Below, piece by piece: positions 7,478 through 12,568 of a DNA stretch of 12,568 nt (its first letter is position 1; each line of letters starts with the position of its first letter). Below the pieces are notes generated by a model that was given only the letters and a program-made list of their open reading frames with translations, searched no databases and was not told the origin of the DNA. Origin of the DNA: an uncultured Oscillospiraceae bacterium (lineage in GTDB: Bacteria > Bacillota > Clostridia > Oscillospirales > Acutalibacteraceae); NCBI GenBank assembly GCA_902478605.1, contig CABSLQ010000074.1:1-12568 (forward strand). Reading direction: 5' to 3'. The translations under genes and the position numbers were made by a program.

Positions 7478-7900
7478 ATGGCTGAGAAAAAGACCCCGGC
7501 GGCCAAAGAAACGGCGGCGCCTGCCGCAGCCGCTTCCTCCGCCCGCCGGCCGGCCGCCCGCAAGGCGGCCGCACCCAAAGAAACCGCAACCCCAACCCCG
7601 ACAACAATGAAGAAGGAGAGTCATGCAATGGAAGCTTTAGGTATGGTGGAAACCCGCGGCCTGGTCGCCGCCATTGAAGCCGCCGATGCAATGGTCAAAG
7701 CGGCGAACGTCACCCTTATCGGTTCCGAGAAGATCGGTTCCGGCCTCGTGAGCATCATGGTGCGCGGCGACGTCGGCGCCGTGAAAGCGGCCGTAGAGGC
7801 CGGCGGTGCGGCGGCGTCCCGTCTGGGCGAAGTGATCGCGACCCATGTCATTCCGCGTCCGCATGGCGACGTGGAGAAACTGCTCCCCGTGCTCAAGTAA
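7478..7900 (+). CDS. PduA/PduJ-like BMC-H with 50-residue basic Lys/Ala/Pro N-terminal extension, copy 2
   Basis: The 140-residue long form is a canonical BMC-H domain (residues 51-140, KIGSG pore, ending PRPHGDVEKLLPVLK) preceded by about 50 residues of low-complexity sequence rich in Ala, Lys, Arg, Pro and Thr, with two KETA repeats. The extension looks disordered and basic. ATG at 7478 is preceded by GGCGAGG (7464-7470) with 7 bases between; an upstream in-frame ATG at 7454 has no such site. A second start exists inside the gene: AAGGAG at 7613-7618 sits 9 bases before ATG 7628, which opens exactly at the MEALGM start used by the other copies. Both a long and a normal 90-residue product are therefore plausible, as with PduB/PduB'. 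Possible roles of the tail are shell-cargo bridging or nucleic-acid contact, both speculative. Confidence 0.85.
   Translation: MAEKKTPAAKETAAPAAAASSARRPAARKAAAPKETATPTPTTMKKESHAMEALGMVETRGLVAAIEAADAMVKAANVTLIGSEKIGSGLVSIMVRGDVGAVKAAVEAGGAAASRLGEVIATHVIPRPHGDVEKLLPVLK
7613..7630 (+). promoter_or_regulatory. Internal ribosome-binding site and start codon inside the extended BMC-H gene
   Basis: AAGGAG (7613-7618) followed by 9 bases and an in-frame ATG at 7628 is as good a start as those before the neighbouring BMC-H genes. Translation from here gives a 90-residue protein (7628-7900) equivalent to copies 3 and 4. A weaker in-frame ATG at 7607 lies before the site. Use of this start is inferred, not shown. 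Confidence 0.65.
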
Positions 7901-7942
7901 GGTACACATTTCAAATAACCGAAATAGTAGGAGGTACAAACA

Positions 7943-8215
7943 ATGGAAGCTCTTGGTATGGTGGAAACCCGCGGCCTGGTCGCCGCAATCGAAGCCGCTG
8001 ATGCGATGGTCAAAGCGGCGAACGTACAGCTCATCGGTTCCGAGAAGATCGGTTCCGGCCTCGTGAGCATCATGGTGCGCGGCGATGTCGGCGCTGTGAA
8101 ATCGGCCGTGGAGGCCGGCGGTGCGGCGGCGTCCCGTCTGGGCGAAGTGATCGCGACCCATGTCATTCCGCGTCCGCATGGCGACGTGGAGAAACTGCTC
8201 CCCGTGCTCAAGTAA
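7943..8215 (+). CDS. PduA/PduJ-like BMC-H shell protein, copy 3
   Basis: This 90-residue canonical BMC-H protein has MEALGMVETRGLVAAIEAA at the start, a KIGSGLVSIMVRGDVGAV pore and second-helix region, and a PRPHGDVEKLLPVLK end. It is expected to form a major facet hexamer. The ATG follows GTAGGAGGTACAAACA, a near-perfect ribosome site 8 bases away. It is the middle unit of a tandem array. The DNA differs from copy 4 at only three bases (8179-8181, encoding HGD instead of HND) across the 273-base frame, and the 42-base spacers before copies 3 and 4 are identical. Such similarity means recent duplication or ongoing gene conversion. Against copy 2 it carries VQL for VTL and KSAV for KAAV. Confidence 0.95.
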   Translation: MEALGMVETRGLVAAIEAADAMVKAANVQLIGSEKIGSGLVSIMVRGDVGAVKSAVEAGGAAASRLGEVIATHVIPRPHGDVEKLLPVLK

Positions 8216-8257
8216 GGTACACATTTCAAATAACCGAAATAGTAGGAGGTACAAACA

Positions 8258-8530
8258 ATGGAAGCTCTTGGTATGGTGGAAACCCGCGGCCTGGTCGCCG
8301 CAATCGAAGCCGCTGATGCGATGGTCAAAGCGGCGAACGTACAGCTCATCGGTTCCGAGAAGATCGGTTCCGGCCTCGTGAGCATCATGGTGCGCGGCGA
8401 TGTCGGCGCTGTGAAATCGGCCGTGGAGGCCGGCGGTGCGGCGGCGTCCCGTCTGGGCGAAGTGATCGCGACCCATGTCATTCCGCGTCCGCACAACGAC
8501 GTGGAGAAACTGCTCCCCGTGCTCAAGTAA
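8258..8530 (+). CDS. PduA/PduJ-like BMC-H shell protein, copy 4
   Basis: This 90-residue BMC-H protein is identical to copy 3 except for Asn in place of Gly in PRPHNDVEKLLP, the same residue as in copy 1. It has the same KIGSG pore and the same strong GTAGGAGGTACAAACA leader. It is the last unit of the tandem array. The similarity breaks off immediately after the stop codon, where the sequence enters the hairpin-rich spacer before pduL rather than another copy of the 42-base spacer. Extra copies would be expected to raise the dose of the main shell hexamer (inference), although the pair could also reflect neutral copy-number change. Confidence 0.95.
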   Translation: MEALGMVETRGLVAAIEAADAMVKAANVQLIGSEKIGSGLVSIMVRGDVGAVKSAVEAGGAAASRLGEVIATHVIPRPHNDVEKLLPVLK

Positions 8531-8555
8531 GACGTGCTTTGACGCTGCCTGCCTG

Positions 8556-8580
8556 GCCGCGCCCCTTTACGGGGCGCGGC
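8556..8580 (+). other. Perfect GC-rich hairpin after the shell-gene block
   Basis: A perfect 10-base-pair stem (GCCGCGCCCC with GGGGCGCGGC) encloses the loop TTTAC, 25 bases after the last BMC-H stop. There is no U-run after it, so it is not a standard intrinsic terminator. It could protect the upstream mRNA from 3' exonucleases or slow transcription into pduL (inference). Confidence 0.75.
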
Positions 8581-8603
8581 GGCGGCACGGCGTTGTGTTC
8601 AGG

Positions 8604-8641
8604 AAACGGGACGCGCCCATTCATGCGGGCGCGCGGCGTTT
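8604..8641 (+). other. Second stem-loop in the spacer before pduL
   Basis: AAACG (8604-8608) pairs with CGTTT (8637-8641), and CGCGCCC (8612-8618) pairs with GGGCGCG (8627-8633), with a 3x3 internal loop and an 8-base terminal loop. It ends in only three T residues, so termination would be weak. Confidence 0.55.
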
Positions 8642-8655
8642 CGTGCACACAAAGG

Positions 8656-8671
8656 CTGTCCCGCCGGACAG
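8656..8671 (+). other. Third short hairpin directly upstream of the pduL ribosome site
   Basis: CTGTCC and GGACAG form a 6-base-pair stem around the loop CGCC. It ends just before AAAAAGGAGG, the pduL Shine-Dalgarno site, so it could influence initiation at pduL or act as a processing boundary (inference). Confidence 0.5.
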
Positions 8672-8692
8672 AGGAAAAAGGAGGATATACGC

Positions 8693-9349
8693 ATGACGGT
8701 CGATTCTGCTGTTGTGTCGGAAATTGTACGCCGCGTTCTCGCGGAGCAGGGGGGAAAAGAATCCCCGGCAACCGATACCGTTCCCGTGGGGGTATCCAAC
8801 CGCCACATTCATCTTTCCAAAGAGCATATGGAGATCCTGTTCGGCAAAGGGTATGAACTGACGCCGCTCAAGGATCTGTCGCAGCCGGGCCAATACGCCT
8901 GCAAGGAGCTGCTCACCATCATTGGGCCGTCGCTGCGCCCCATCGAAAACGTGCGGGTACTGGGCCCCATTCGCCGGAATACGCAGGTGGAGATTTCCCG
9001 CACGGACTCCTTTGTGCTCAAGGTCAAGCCGCCCGTGCGCGAGTCGGGCGACATCGCCGGTTCTGCCGGGCTGACCATCGTAGGGCCGAAGGGCGTGGTG
9101 GTCATTGGCGAGGGCTGTATCATTGCCAACCGGCATATTCATATGAGTCCTGAGGACGGCCGGACCTTTGGCGTGAAGGACGGCGATTACGTCACAGTGG
9201 AGGCGGAGGGTGCGCGGCGCACCCGGTTTTACGACGTGCAGATCCGTGTCAGCGACAAGTTCCGCCTGGAGATGCACATCGACACGGACGACGCGAATGC
9301 CGCGGGCATTGGCAACGGTGCGCGGGTGCGCGTCCTGAAAGACATTTGA
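8693..9349 (+). CDS. pduL: Phosphate propanoyltransferase PduL
   Basis: This 218-residue enzyme interconverts propionyl-CoA plus phosphate with propionyl-phosphate plus CoA, recycling CoA inside the compartment. It is the BMC phosphotransacylase family, unrelated in fold to Pta. Both zinc-binding repeats are present: VGVSNRHIHLS (His38, His40) and IIANRHIHMSPED (His148, His150), together with the C-terminal HIDTDDANAAG. Residues 1-21, with the core SAVVSEIVRRVLAEQGG, form the N-terminal encapsulation helix, followed by a short linker, so this is the compartment-targeted form. The ATG at 8693 follows AAAAAGGAGG with good spacing. The gene begins after the hairpin-rich spacer, and pduN follows after 40 bases. 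The downstream acyl-phosphate to acid step (PduW or a housekeeping kinase) is not encoded in the window. Confidence 0.97.
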   Translation: MTVDSAVVSEIVRRVLAEQGGKESPATDTVPVGVSNRHIHLSKEHMEILFGKGYELTPLKDLSQPGQYACKELLTIIGPSLRPIENVRVLGPIRRNTQVEISRTDSFVLKVKPPVRESGDIAGSAGLTIVGPKGVVVIGEGCIIANRHIHMSPEDGRTFGVKDGDYVTVEAEGARRTRFYDVQIRVSDKFRLEMHIDTDDANAAGIGNGARVRVLKDI

Positions 9350-9389
9350 TTACAGGGCCGCAAGGCGCGGCAGAAAGGCACGGTCGGCT

Positions 9390-9638
9390 ATGCTGATGGG
9401 AAAAGTGGTCGGAAACGTGGTTTCCACACGCAAAAACGAGAAAATTGTCGGTTCCACCATTCTGGAAGTCCAGGTGATTGAAAACCATAGGGAAACCGAT
9501 AAGTACATCATCGCCATTGACAGCCTGGGGGCGGGCATTGGAGAAGTGGTCCTCGTCACGACGGGCAGCGCGGCGCGTCTCGGCCTGCCGAACAAGGAGG
9601 CGCCTGTGGACGCCGTCATCGTGGGAATTGTGGACTAA
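9390..9638 (+). CDS. pduN: BMC-P pentameric vertex protein PduN (EutN/CcmL family)
   Basis: This 82-residue protein of the EutN/CcmL family caps the twelve vertices of the shell as pentamers. The family pattern is visible: MGKVVGNVVSTRKNEKIVG at the start, then AIDSLGAGIGEVVLVTTGSAAR, and the conserved end PVDAVIVGIVD. It stops immediately after IVD, a little shorter than many relatives, but the folded core appears complete. AGAAAGG at 9372-9378 precedes the ATG by 11 bases. The second in-frame ATG at 9396 would give 80 residues and is also possible. It is the only vertex-type gene in the window, and at least one such protein is needed for a closed shell. It lies between pduL and pduS, 25 bases before the latter. 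Confidence 0.95.
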   Translation: MLMGKVVGNVVSTRKNEKIVGSTILEVQVIENHRETDKYIIAIDSLGAGIGEVVLVTTGSAARLGLPNKEAPVDAVIVGIVD

Positions 9639-9663
9639 CCAGCACAGGAAGGGACTTGTCGTT

Positions 9664-10992
9664 ATGACTATCAATGAGCTTAAAAAGTGTATCGCGGACG
9701 CGGGCTGCGTCGGCGCGGGCGGCGCGGGATTCCCGACGGCTGTCAAGCTGGCGGAAGGAGCCGATTCGCTGATCATCAACGCCGCCGAATGCGAGCCGCT
9801 GCTGTACACCGACTACTATATCATGAAGCAGTACATGGATCGCATCGCTTCGGGCGCCGAGACGATCATGGCCGCGGCCGGGATTCCGAACGGCTATCTC
9901 GGCGTGAAGGCGCATACCGCCAAACGCCTGCATCTGGCACAGGGAGATGCTATCTCGTCGCATGTGCACGTCCATATTCTGCCCGACGTTTACCCCATGG
10001 GGGATGAAATCATCCTCATTTATCAGGTGCTCGGCCGGGTGGTGGCGCCGGGCAGTCTGCCGCTGTCGGCGGGGGTGCTCGTCTTCAATGCGGAAACGCT
10101 GTACAACGTGGATCGCGCGGTGAAAGAAGGCGCGGCTGTCACCGATAAATGGATCACCATCGGCGGCAAGGTGAAGCAGCCGGTGTCGCTCGTCGTGCCG
10201 GTGGGTACCGGGGTGGCCGAGCTGCTCGGCCGGCTGAACATCAGCATTCCCGAGGATTGCGTCATCATCGACGGCGGCCCGGCCATGGGCAACATTATTG
10301 ATCCGGAAAAAGCGGTTATCACCAAGACCACCAAGGGCCTGCTTATTCTGCCCCGCGACATTCCTGCCATCGCCGGTAAGCTCAGCGAAAACCGCGCAAT
10401 AATGGCCCACGCGTCCTCCAACTGCTGCCAGTGTACGCTGTGCTCCGAAATGTGTCCCCGGGCGCTGATCGGCTACCCGCTGCGTCCGCACAAAATTGTG
10501 CGCACCTCGCTGGCCGTTGTGGAAGAGATGCCCGAGCTGTTCACCGAAGCGTCGGTGTGCTGCGGCTGCGGCGTGTGTGAACTGACCGCCTGCTGCCAGG
10601 GGATCAGCCCCCGCCGCGTGTATACGCAGGTCAAGGGGATACTCGCCAAGAACAAGTTGCGGTACCAGCATAAGGGCGAGCTGACAGTGGATCCCGACCG
10701 GGATTATCGTATGCTGCCGAGCGATCGCTTTATGACGCGCATCGGCGTTGCACCGTTTGACGCCATGCCGCAGTTCCTGACAGACAAGTGGACCCCGTCC
10801 AAAATCACCCTGCCGCTGCGCATGCATGTGGGCGCGCCCGCTTCTCCCGCCGTACAGGTCGGGGATACCGTGCGCACGGGCGATGTGATTGGGGCCGCGG
10901 CGCAGGGCATATCGGCCAATATTCATGCTCCGGTGAACGGACGGGTGGCCGAAGTGTCCGCCGCTTCCGTGGTGATTGTGCCGGAAGCGTGA
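9664..10992 (+). CDS. pduS: Cobalamin reductase PduS (RnfC-like flavin/4Fe-4S protein)
   Basis: This 442-residue protein is close to the roughly 450 usual for PduS. It reduces cob(III)/cob(II)alamin so that PduO can adenosylate it. Order of parts: an N-terminal glycine-rich flavin/NADH-binding region (VGAGGAGFPTAVKL, residues 16-29, and NAAECEPLLYTD); an SLBB-like region in the middle; two 4Fe-4S motifs at Cys254/257/260/264-Pro and at Cys299/302/305 with Cys310 or Cys311; and a C-terminal barrel-sandwich region, VQVGDTVRTGDVIGAAAQG. The ATG at 9664 follows AGGAAGGG (9645-9652). The frame is open upstream to 9478, but that part overlaps pduN and is not family sequence. No encapsulation peptide is visible. 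In known systems PduS contacts the shell protein PduT, encoded next. Confidence 0.95.
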   Translation: MTINELKKCIADAGCVGAGGAGFPTAVKLAEGADSLIINAAECEPLLYTDYYIMKQYMDRIASGAETIMAAAGIPNGYLGVKAHTAKRLHLAQGDAISSHVHVHILPDVYPMGDEIILIYQVLGRVVAPGSLPLSAGVLVFNAETLYNVDRAVKEGAAVTDKWITIGGKVKQPVSLVVPVGTGVAELLGRLNISIPEDCVIIDGGPAMGNIIDPEKAVITKTTKGLLILPRDIPAIAGKLSENRAIMAHASSNCCQCTLCSEMCPRALIGYPLRPHKIVRTSLAVVEEMPELFTEASVCCGCGVCELTACCQGISPRRVYTQVKGILAKNKLRYQHKGELTVDPDRDYRMLPSDRFMTRIGVAPFDAMPQFLTDKWTPSKITLPLRMHVGAPASPAVQVGDTVRTGDVIGAAAQGISANIHAPVNGRVAEVSAASVVIVPEA

Positions 10993-11004
10993 TAAGGAGA
11001 ATAA

Positions 11005-11058
11005 CGAAGCCTGATGCGACAATCCATCCTGCCGGGCGGGTTCGGGTTCTCGGCTTCG
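11005..11058 (+). other. Long-loop inverted repeat between pduS and pduT
   Basis: CGAAGCC (11005-11011) and GGCTTCG (11052-11058) are perfect 7-base complements with 40 bases between them. The 88- to 94-base spacer also contains AAGGAG (10994-10999) with no annotated gene after it, and a 16-codon frame (11014-11064). The function is unknown. It may be a structured spacer or a gene remnant. Confidence 0.3.
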
Positions 11059-11086
11059 GGTTAACGACGAAAGGCGTGATTTGCAG

Positions 11087-11632
11087 ATGTTGTATGCAGT
11101 TGGAGTTATTGAAATAAAGAGTATTGCCAAGGGCGTGGAGGCCTGCGACAGCGCGCTCAAATCGGCAGGGGTACGCCTGATTTCGGCGCATCCTTCCTGC
11201 CCGGGCAAATATGAGATCCTGCTCACCGGTGCCCTTTCGGACGTGCAGACGGCTATCGAGCGGGTCAAGGCATTCTTCGGCAGCTATATTGTGGACTCGG
11301 TACTTATGGGCCGCATCGACGAGACGGTTATCAAGGCGCTTATGGGTGCCCAGACCGCCGTGGCCAAGGGAGCGCTCGGTATTATCGAAACCTTCTCCGC
11401 CGCCAGCGCCATCAAGGCGGCCGATGCCGCAGTCAAGACTTCCCGCGTGGAGATTCTGGATTTGCGCGTATCCCGTGGTATGGGCGGCAAGGGCGTCGTC
11501 ATGCTCACCGGCGAGGTCAGCGACGTGACCGCCGCGGTGGAAGCGGGCGGCGATTACGCCAAGAGCCAGGGGCTGTACTGCACCAGCTCGGTTATGGCCG
11601 CACCGCACGAGGATCTTTGGCAGTATCTGTAA
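11087..11632 (+). CDS. pduT: Tandem-domain BMC-T shell protein PduT
   Basis: This protein of 181 residues has two fused BMC domains and forms pseudohexameric trimers in the shell. Domain 1 opens with AVGVIEIKSIAKGVEACDSAL, and domain 2 (from about residue 98) with ALGIIETFSAASAIKAADAA; the end APHEDLW matches PduT. The pore segment SCPGKYEILL carries Cys38 in this numbering. That agrees with the Cys38 which, in characterised PduT, binds a 4Fe-4S cluster at the three-fold axis. This supports an electron conduit to PduS, encoded just upstream. I chose ATG at 11087 because it gives family-like spacing to the first strand. TTG at 11081, 6 bases after AAAGG, would add two residues and is the main alternative. 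It is the last gene of the operon in this window. Confidence 0.94.
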   Translation: MLYAVGVIEIKSIAKGVEACDSALKSAGVRLISAHPSCPGKYEILLTGALSDVQTAIERVKAFFGSYIVDSVLMGRIDETVIKALMGAQTAVAKGALGIIETFSAASAIKAADAAVKTSRVEILDLRVSRGMGGKGVVMLTGEVSDVTAAVEAGGDYAKSQGLYCTSSVMAAPHEDLWQYL

Positions 11633-11682
11633 AGAATAACCGTCCCGCCAGTGGACGCAACCTATAAAAATGAACGATCGAG

Positions 11683-11725
11683 AAAACCTCCGGAAGCGGG
11701 ATATTCCCTGCATCTGGAGGTTTTT
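11683..11725 (+). terminator. Terminator-like hairpin between pduT and the methyltransferase gene
   Basis: AAAACCTCC (11683-11691) pairs with GGAGGTTTT (11716-11724), with an inner GGG-ATATT-CCC hairpin (11698-11708), and the 3' arm ends in TTTTT. It lies 50 bases after the pduT stop and is a plausible end of the pdu transcript. Its minus-strand version ends in four T residues, so it could act both ways. The 3' arm also contains GGAGG, a possible ribosome site. Confidence 0.6.
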
Positions 11726-11741
11726 GAATGGGGGATGCTAT

Positions 11742-12413
11742 ATGGAGACGCAGCAGCCGCTCGAGGAAATGGCGGCGTTTTTCAACAAACGGTGCGACAT
11801 CTATGACGAGGTACACACCTCACATATTGGCGGCGGCCTTGAAAGCAAGCGGGTGCTGGCTTCCTTCCTGCCGGCGGAAACCCGCACGCTTCTCGATCTG
11901 GGGATCGGCACCGGTCTGGAGCTGGAAGCGATTTTTGCACGGTTTCCCGCCGTGCAGGTGACAGGGCTGGATATTGCCGACAAGATGCTGGACAAGCTGC
12001 GGGATAAATACCCGGGGCGCCGTCTCACGCTGCGCGTGGAGGACTATCTGACGGCAGATTTAGGCCGGGATCGGTATGACGCAGCGCTGTCTGTTATGAC
12101 GCTGCACCACCATACGCACGATGTCAAGCGGGCGCTTTACCGGCGCATTCGGGACTGCCTGCGTCCGGGAGGCGTGTATATCGAAAGCGATTATATCCTG
12201 ACGGGAGGTGGGGCGCAGGAACAGGAAGAAGCGTACTTTGCCGCGTATAGAAGGCTTAAGCGGGAACAGGGGATTGCGGACGGTGTCGCCTGCCATTTTG
12301 ATACCCCCTGCACGCTGGAGAATGAAATGCGGCTGATCCGGGAAGCCGGATTTACCGGGGTGGACGTGATGTGGCAGAGGGAGAATACAGTGGCTTTGCG
12401 GGCTGTGCGGTAA
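11742..12413 (+). CDS. Class I SAM-dependent methyltransferase, substrate unknown
   Basis: This 223-residue protein has a Rossmann-type SAM-binding core. Motif I is LLDLGIGTGLELEAI (residues about 50-64). The acidic strand 2 end appears in VTGLDIADKMLDKL, and motif IV and the following region read DAALSVMTLHHHTHDVKRAL then IRDCLRPGGVYIESDYIL. The N-terminus (FFNKRCDIYDEVH) resembles small-molecule methyltransferases of the Methyltransf_25/11 type common in Firmicutes. The ATG at 11742 follows GGGGG (11730-11734) by 7 bases. An in-frame ATG at 11670 has no ribosome site and would put the terminator hairpin inside the coding region. A better-placed site (GGAGG, 7 bases before ATG 11728) is out of frame. 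No link to the compartment is evident, and the target cannot be inferred. Confidence 0.85.
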   Translation: METQQPLEEMAAFFNKRCDIYDEVHTSHIGGGLESKRVLASFLPAETRTLLDLGIGTGLELEAIFARFPAVQVTGLDIADKMLDKLRDKYPGRRLTLRVEDYLTADLGRDRYDAALSVMTLHHHTHDVKRALYRRIRDCLRPGGVYIESDYILTGGGAQEQEEAYFAAYRRLKREQGIADGVACHFDTPCTLENEMRLIREAGFTGVDVMWQRENTVALRAVR

Positions 12414-12426
12414 AAAAAGAGGGAAC

Positions 12427-12458
12427 GGCCGCCGTGAGCGGCCCGGATATATCCGGGC
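12427..12458. repeat. Two adjoining inverted repeats after the methyltransferase gene
   Basis: GGCCGC (12427-12432) and GCGGCC (12438-12443) form one hairpin around CGTGA. An overlapping perfect 18-base palindrome, GCCCGGATATATCCGGGC, occupies 12441-12458. The two cannot form fully at once. On the minus strand the first hairpin leads into TTTTTTT (complement of 12412-12418), so it may act as a terminator in that direction. Confidence 0.5.
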
Positions 12459-12499
12459 AGTGCCCGAAAAAGAAACCGGACAGACAACAGACAACAGAA

Positions 12500-12538
12500 A
12501 AATCCCGCACTGCTGTTTTAAGCGGCTGTGCGGGATTT
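12500..12538 (-). terminator. Intrinsic terminator, stronger on the minus strand
   Basis: AAATCCCGCAC (12500-12510) and GTGCGGGATTT (12528-12538) form an 11-base-pair stem, which extends inward with GCTG/CGGC. Read on the minus strand, the stem is followed by TTTTTC. On the plus strand only ATTTC follows. It probably ends the methyltransferase transcript, a converging gene beyond the window edge, or both. A flanking repeat, GACAGAC (12479-12485) with GTCTGTC (12541-12547), could lengthen the structure. Confidence 0.6.
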
Positions 12539-12568
12539 CAGTCTGTCGAAAAAGTCCATTCGCAAAAA

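Larger units (their letters stand above)
7628..8530 (+). repeat. Tandem array of three ~315-bp BMC-H units
   Basis: Units start at 7628, 7943 and 8258, spaced exactly 315 bases apart. Each has a 273-base BMC-H frame, and the first two are followed by the same 42-base spacer (7901-7942 and 8216-8257). Units 2 and 3 differ at three bases in the frame. Unit 1 differs from unit 2 at scattered mostly synonymous positions in its first ~170 bases and is then identical through the spacer. The pattern points to unequal crossing-over or conversion. Confidence 0.95.
12414..12568. other. Non-coding tail of the window
   Basis: I see no gene in these 155 bases. They hold the inverted repeats at 12427-12458, a CAGACAACAGACAACAG short repeat at 12481-12497, and the terminator at 12500-12538. 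The dense structure suggests an intergenic region between two converging transcription units. Confidence 0.6.

Noticed and set aside
7621..8526. Long minus-strand frames with three internal repeats opposite the BMC-H array
   Set aside because: The repetition only mirrors the tandem duplication on the plus strand; no start signals or known domain are visible.
7628..8530. CRISPR-like or integron-type repeat array
   Set aside because: The repeat unit is a 315-base coding unit with its own ribosome site, not short repeats with unique spacers or attC-like sites.
8556..8580. Intrinsic terminator ending the shell-gene transcript
   Set aside because: The stem is excellent, but the bases after it are GC-rich with no U-run, so it is listed as a hairpin only.
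11640..11670. Promoter for the methyltransferase gene with TATAAA at 11663-11668
   Set aside because: No convincing -35 sequence lies 16-18 bases upstream, so I cannot support it as a feature even though the gene probably needs its own promoter.
1..12568. Mobile elements, tRNA or rRNA genes, attachment sites
   Set aside because: I saw no transposase or integrase frame, no cloverleaf-like sequence and no rRNA sequence on either strand.

Overview
The window carries most of a B12-dependent 1,2-propanediol (or glycerol) utilisation bacterial-microcompartment (BMC) operon, all on the + strand, followed by a separate methyltransferase gene. It is GC-rich, with strong AGGAGG-type Shine-Dalgarno sites, short or overlapping gene junctions, and Pdu proteins in a non-enterobacterial order. 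I infer an anaerobic, high-GC clostridial (Firmicutes) genome, perhaps gut-associated. The genus cannot be read from this sequence.

Layout. 1-3728: the end of pduD (cut by the window edge), then pduE (diol dehydratase small subunit), pduG (reactivase large subunit) and a two-domain pduO (corrinoid adenosyltransferase plus GlcG/HbpS-like domain). 3725-6430: pduP (CoA-acylating aldehyde dehydrogenase), then a zinc-type MDR alcohol dehydrogenase where an iron-type PduQ might be expected. 6459-8530: a run of six BMC-H shell genes. Two are divergent (long-loop and altered-pore types) and four are PduA/PduJ-like. The last three of those four form a 315-bp tandem array, and the first of the three carries a 50-residue Lys/Ala/Pro-rich N-terminal extension with an internal start site. 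8531-8692: a non-coding spacer with three consecutive hairpins. 8693-11632: pduL (phosphotransacylase), pduN (pentameric vertex protein), pduS (flavin/Fe-S cobalamin reductase) and pduT (tandem BMC-T shell protein with a pore cysteine). 11633-12413: a terminator-like hairpin and a class I SAM methyltransferase gene, which looks unrelated to the operon. 12414-12568: no gene, several inverted repeats, and a terminator whose U-tract is better on the minus strand.

How the genes work together (established for the family, inferred here). The dehydratase converts the diol to an aldehyde inside the shell. PduG, PduO and PduS keep its adenosylcobalamin cofactor active. PduP oxidises aldehyde to acyl-CoA, producing NADH, which the alcohol dehydrogenase reoxidises by reducing aldehyde to alcohol. 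PduL converts acyl-CoA to acyl-phosphate and recycles CoA inside the shell. PduE, PduP, the alcohol dehydrogenase and PduL all begin with similar short amphipathic helices of the encapsulation-peptide type.

The system as a whole is a recognisable Pdu BMC rather than a new one. The parts most worth a second look are the extended, dual-start BMC-H gene, the young tandem array, the encapsulated zinc alcohol dehydrogenase, the missing pduH, and the hairpin cluster before pduL.
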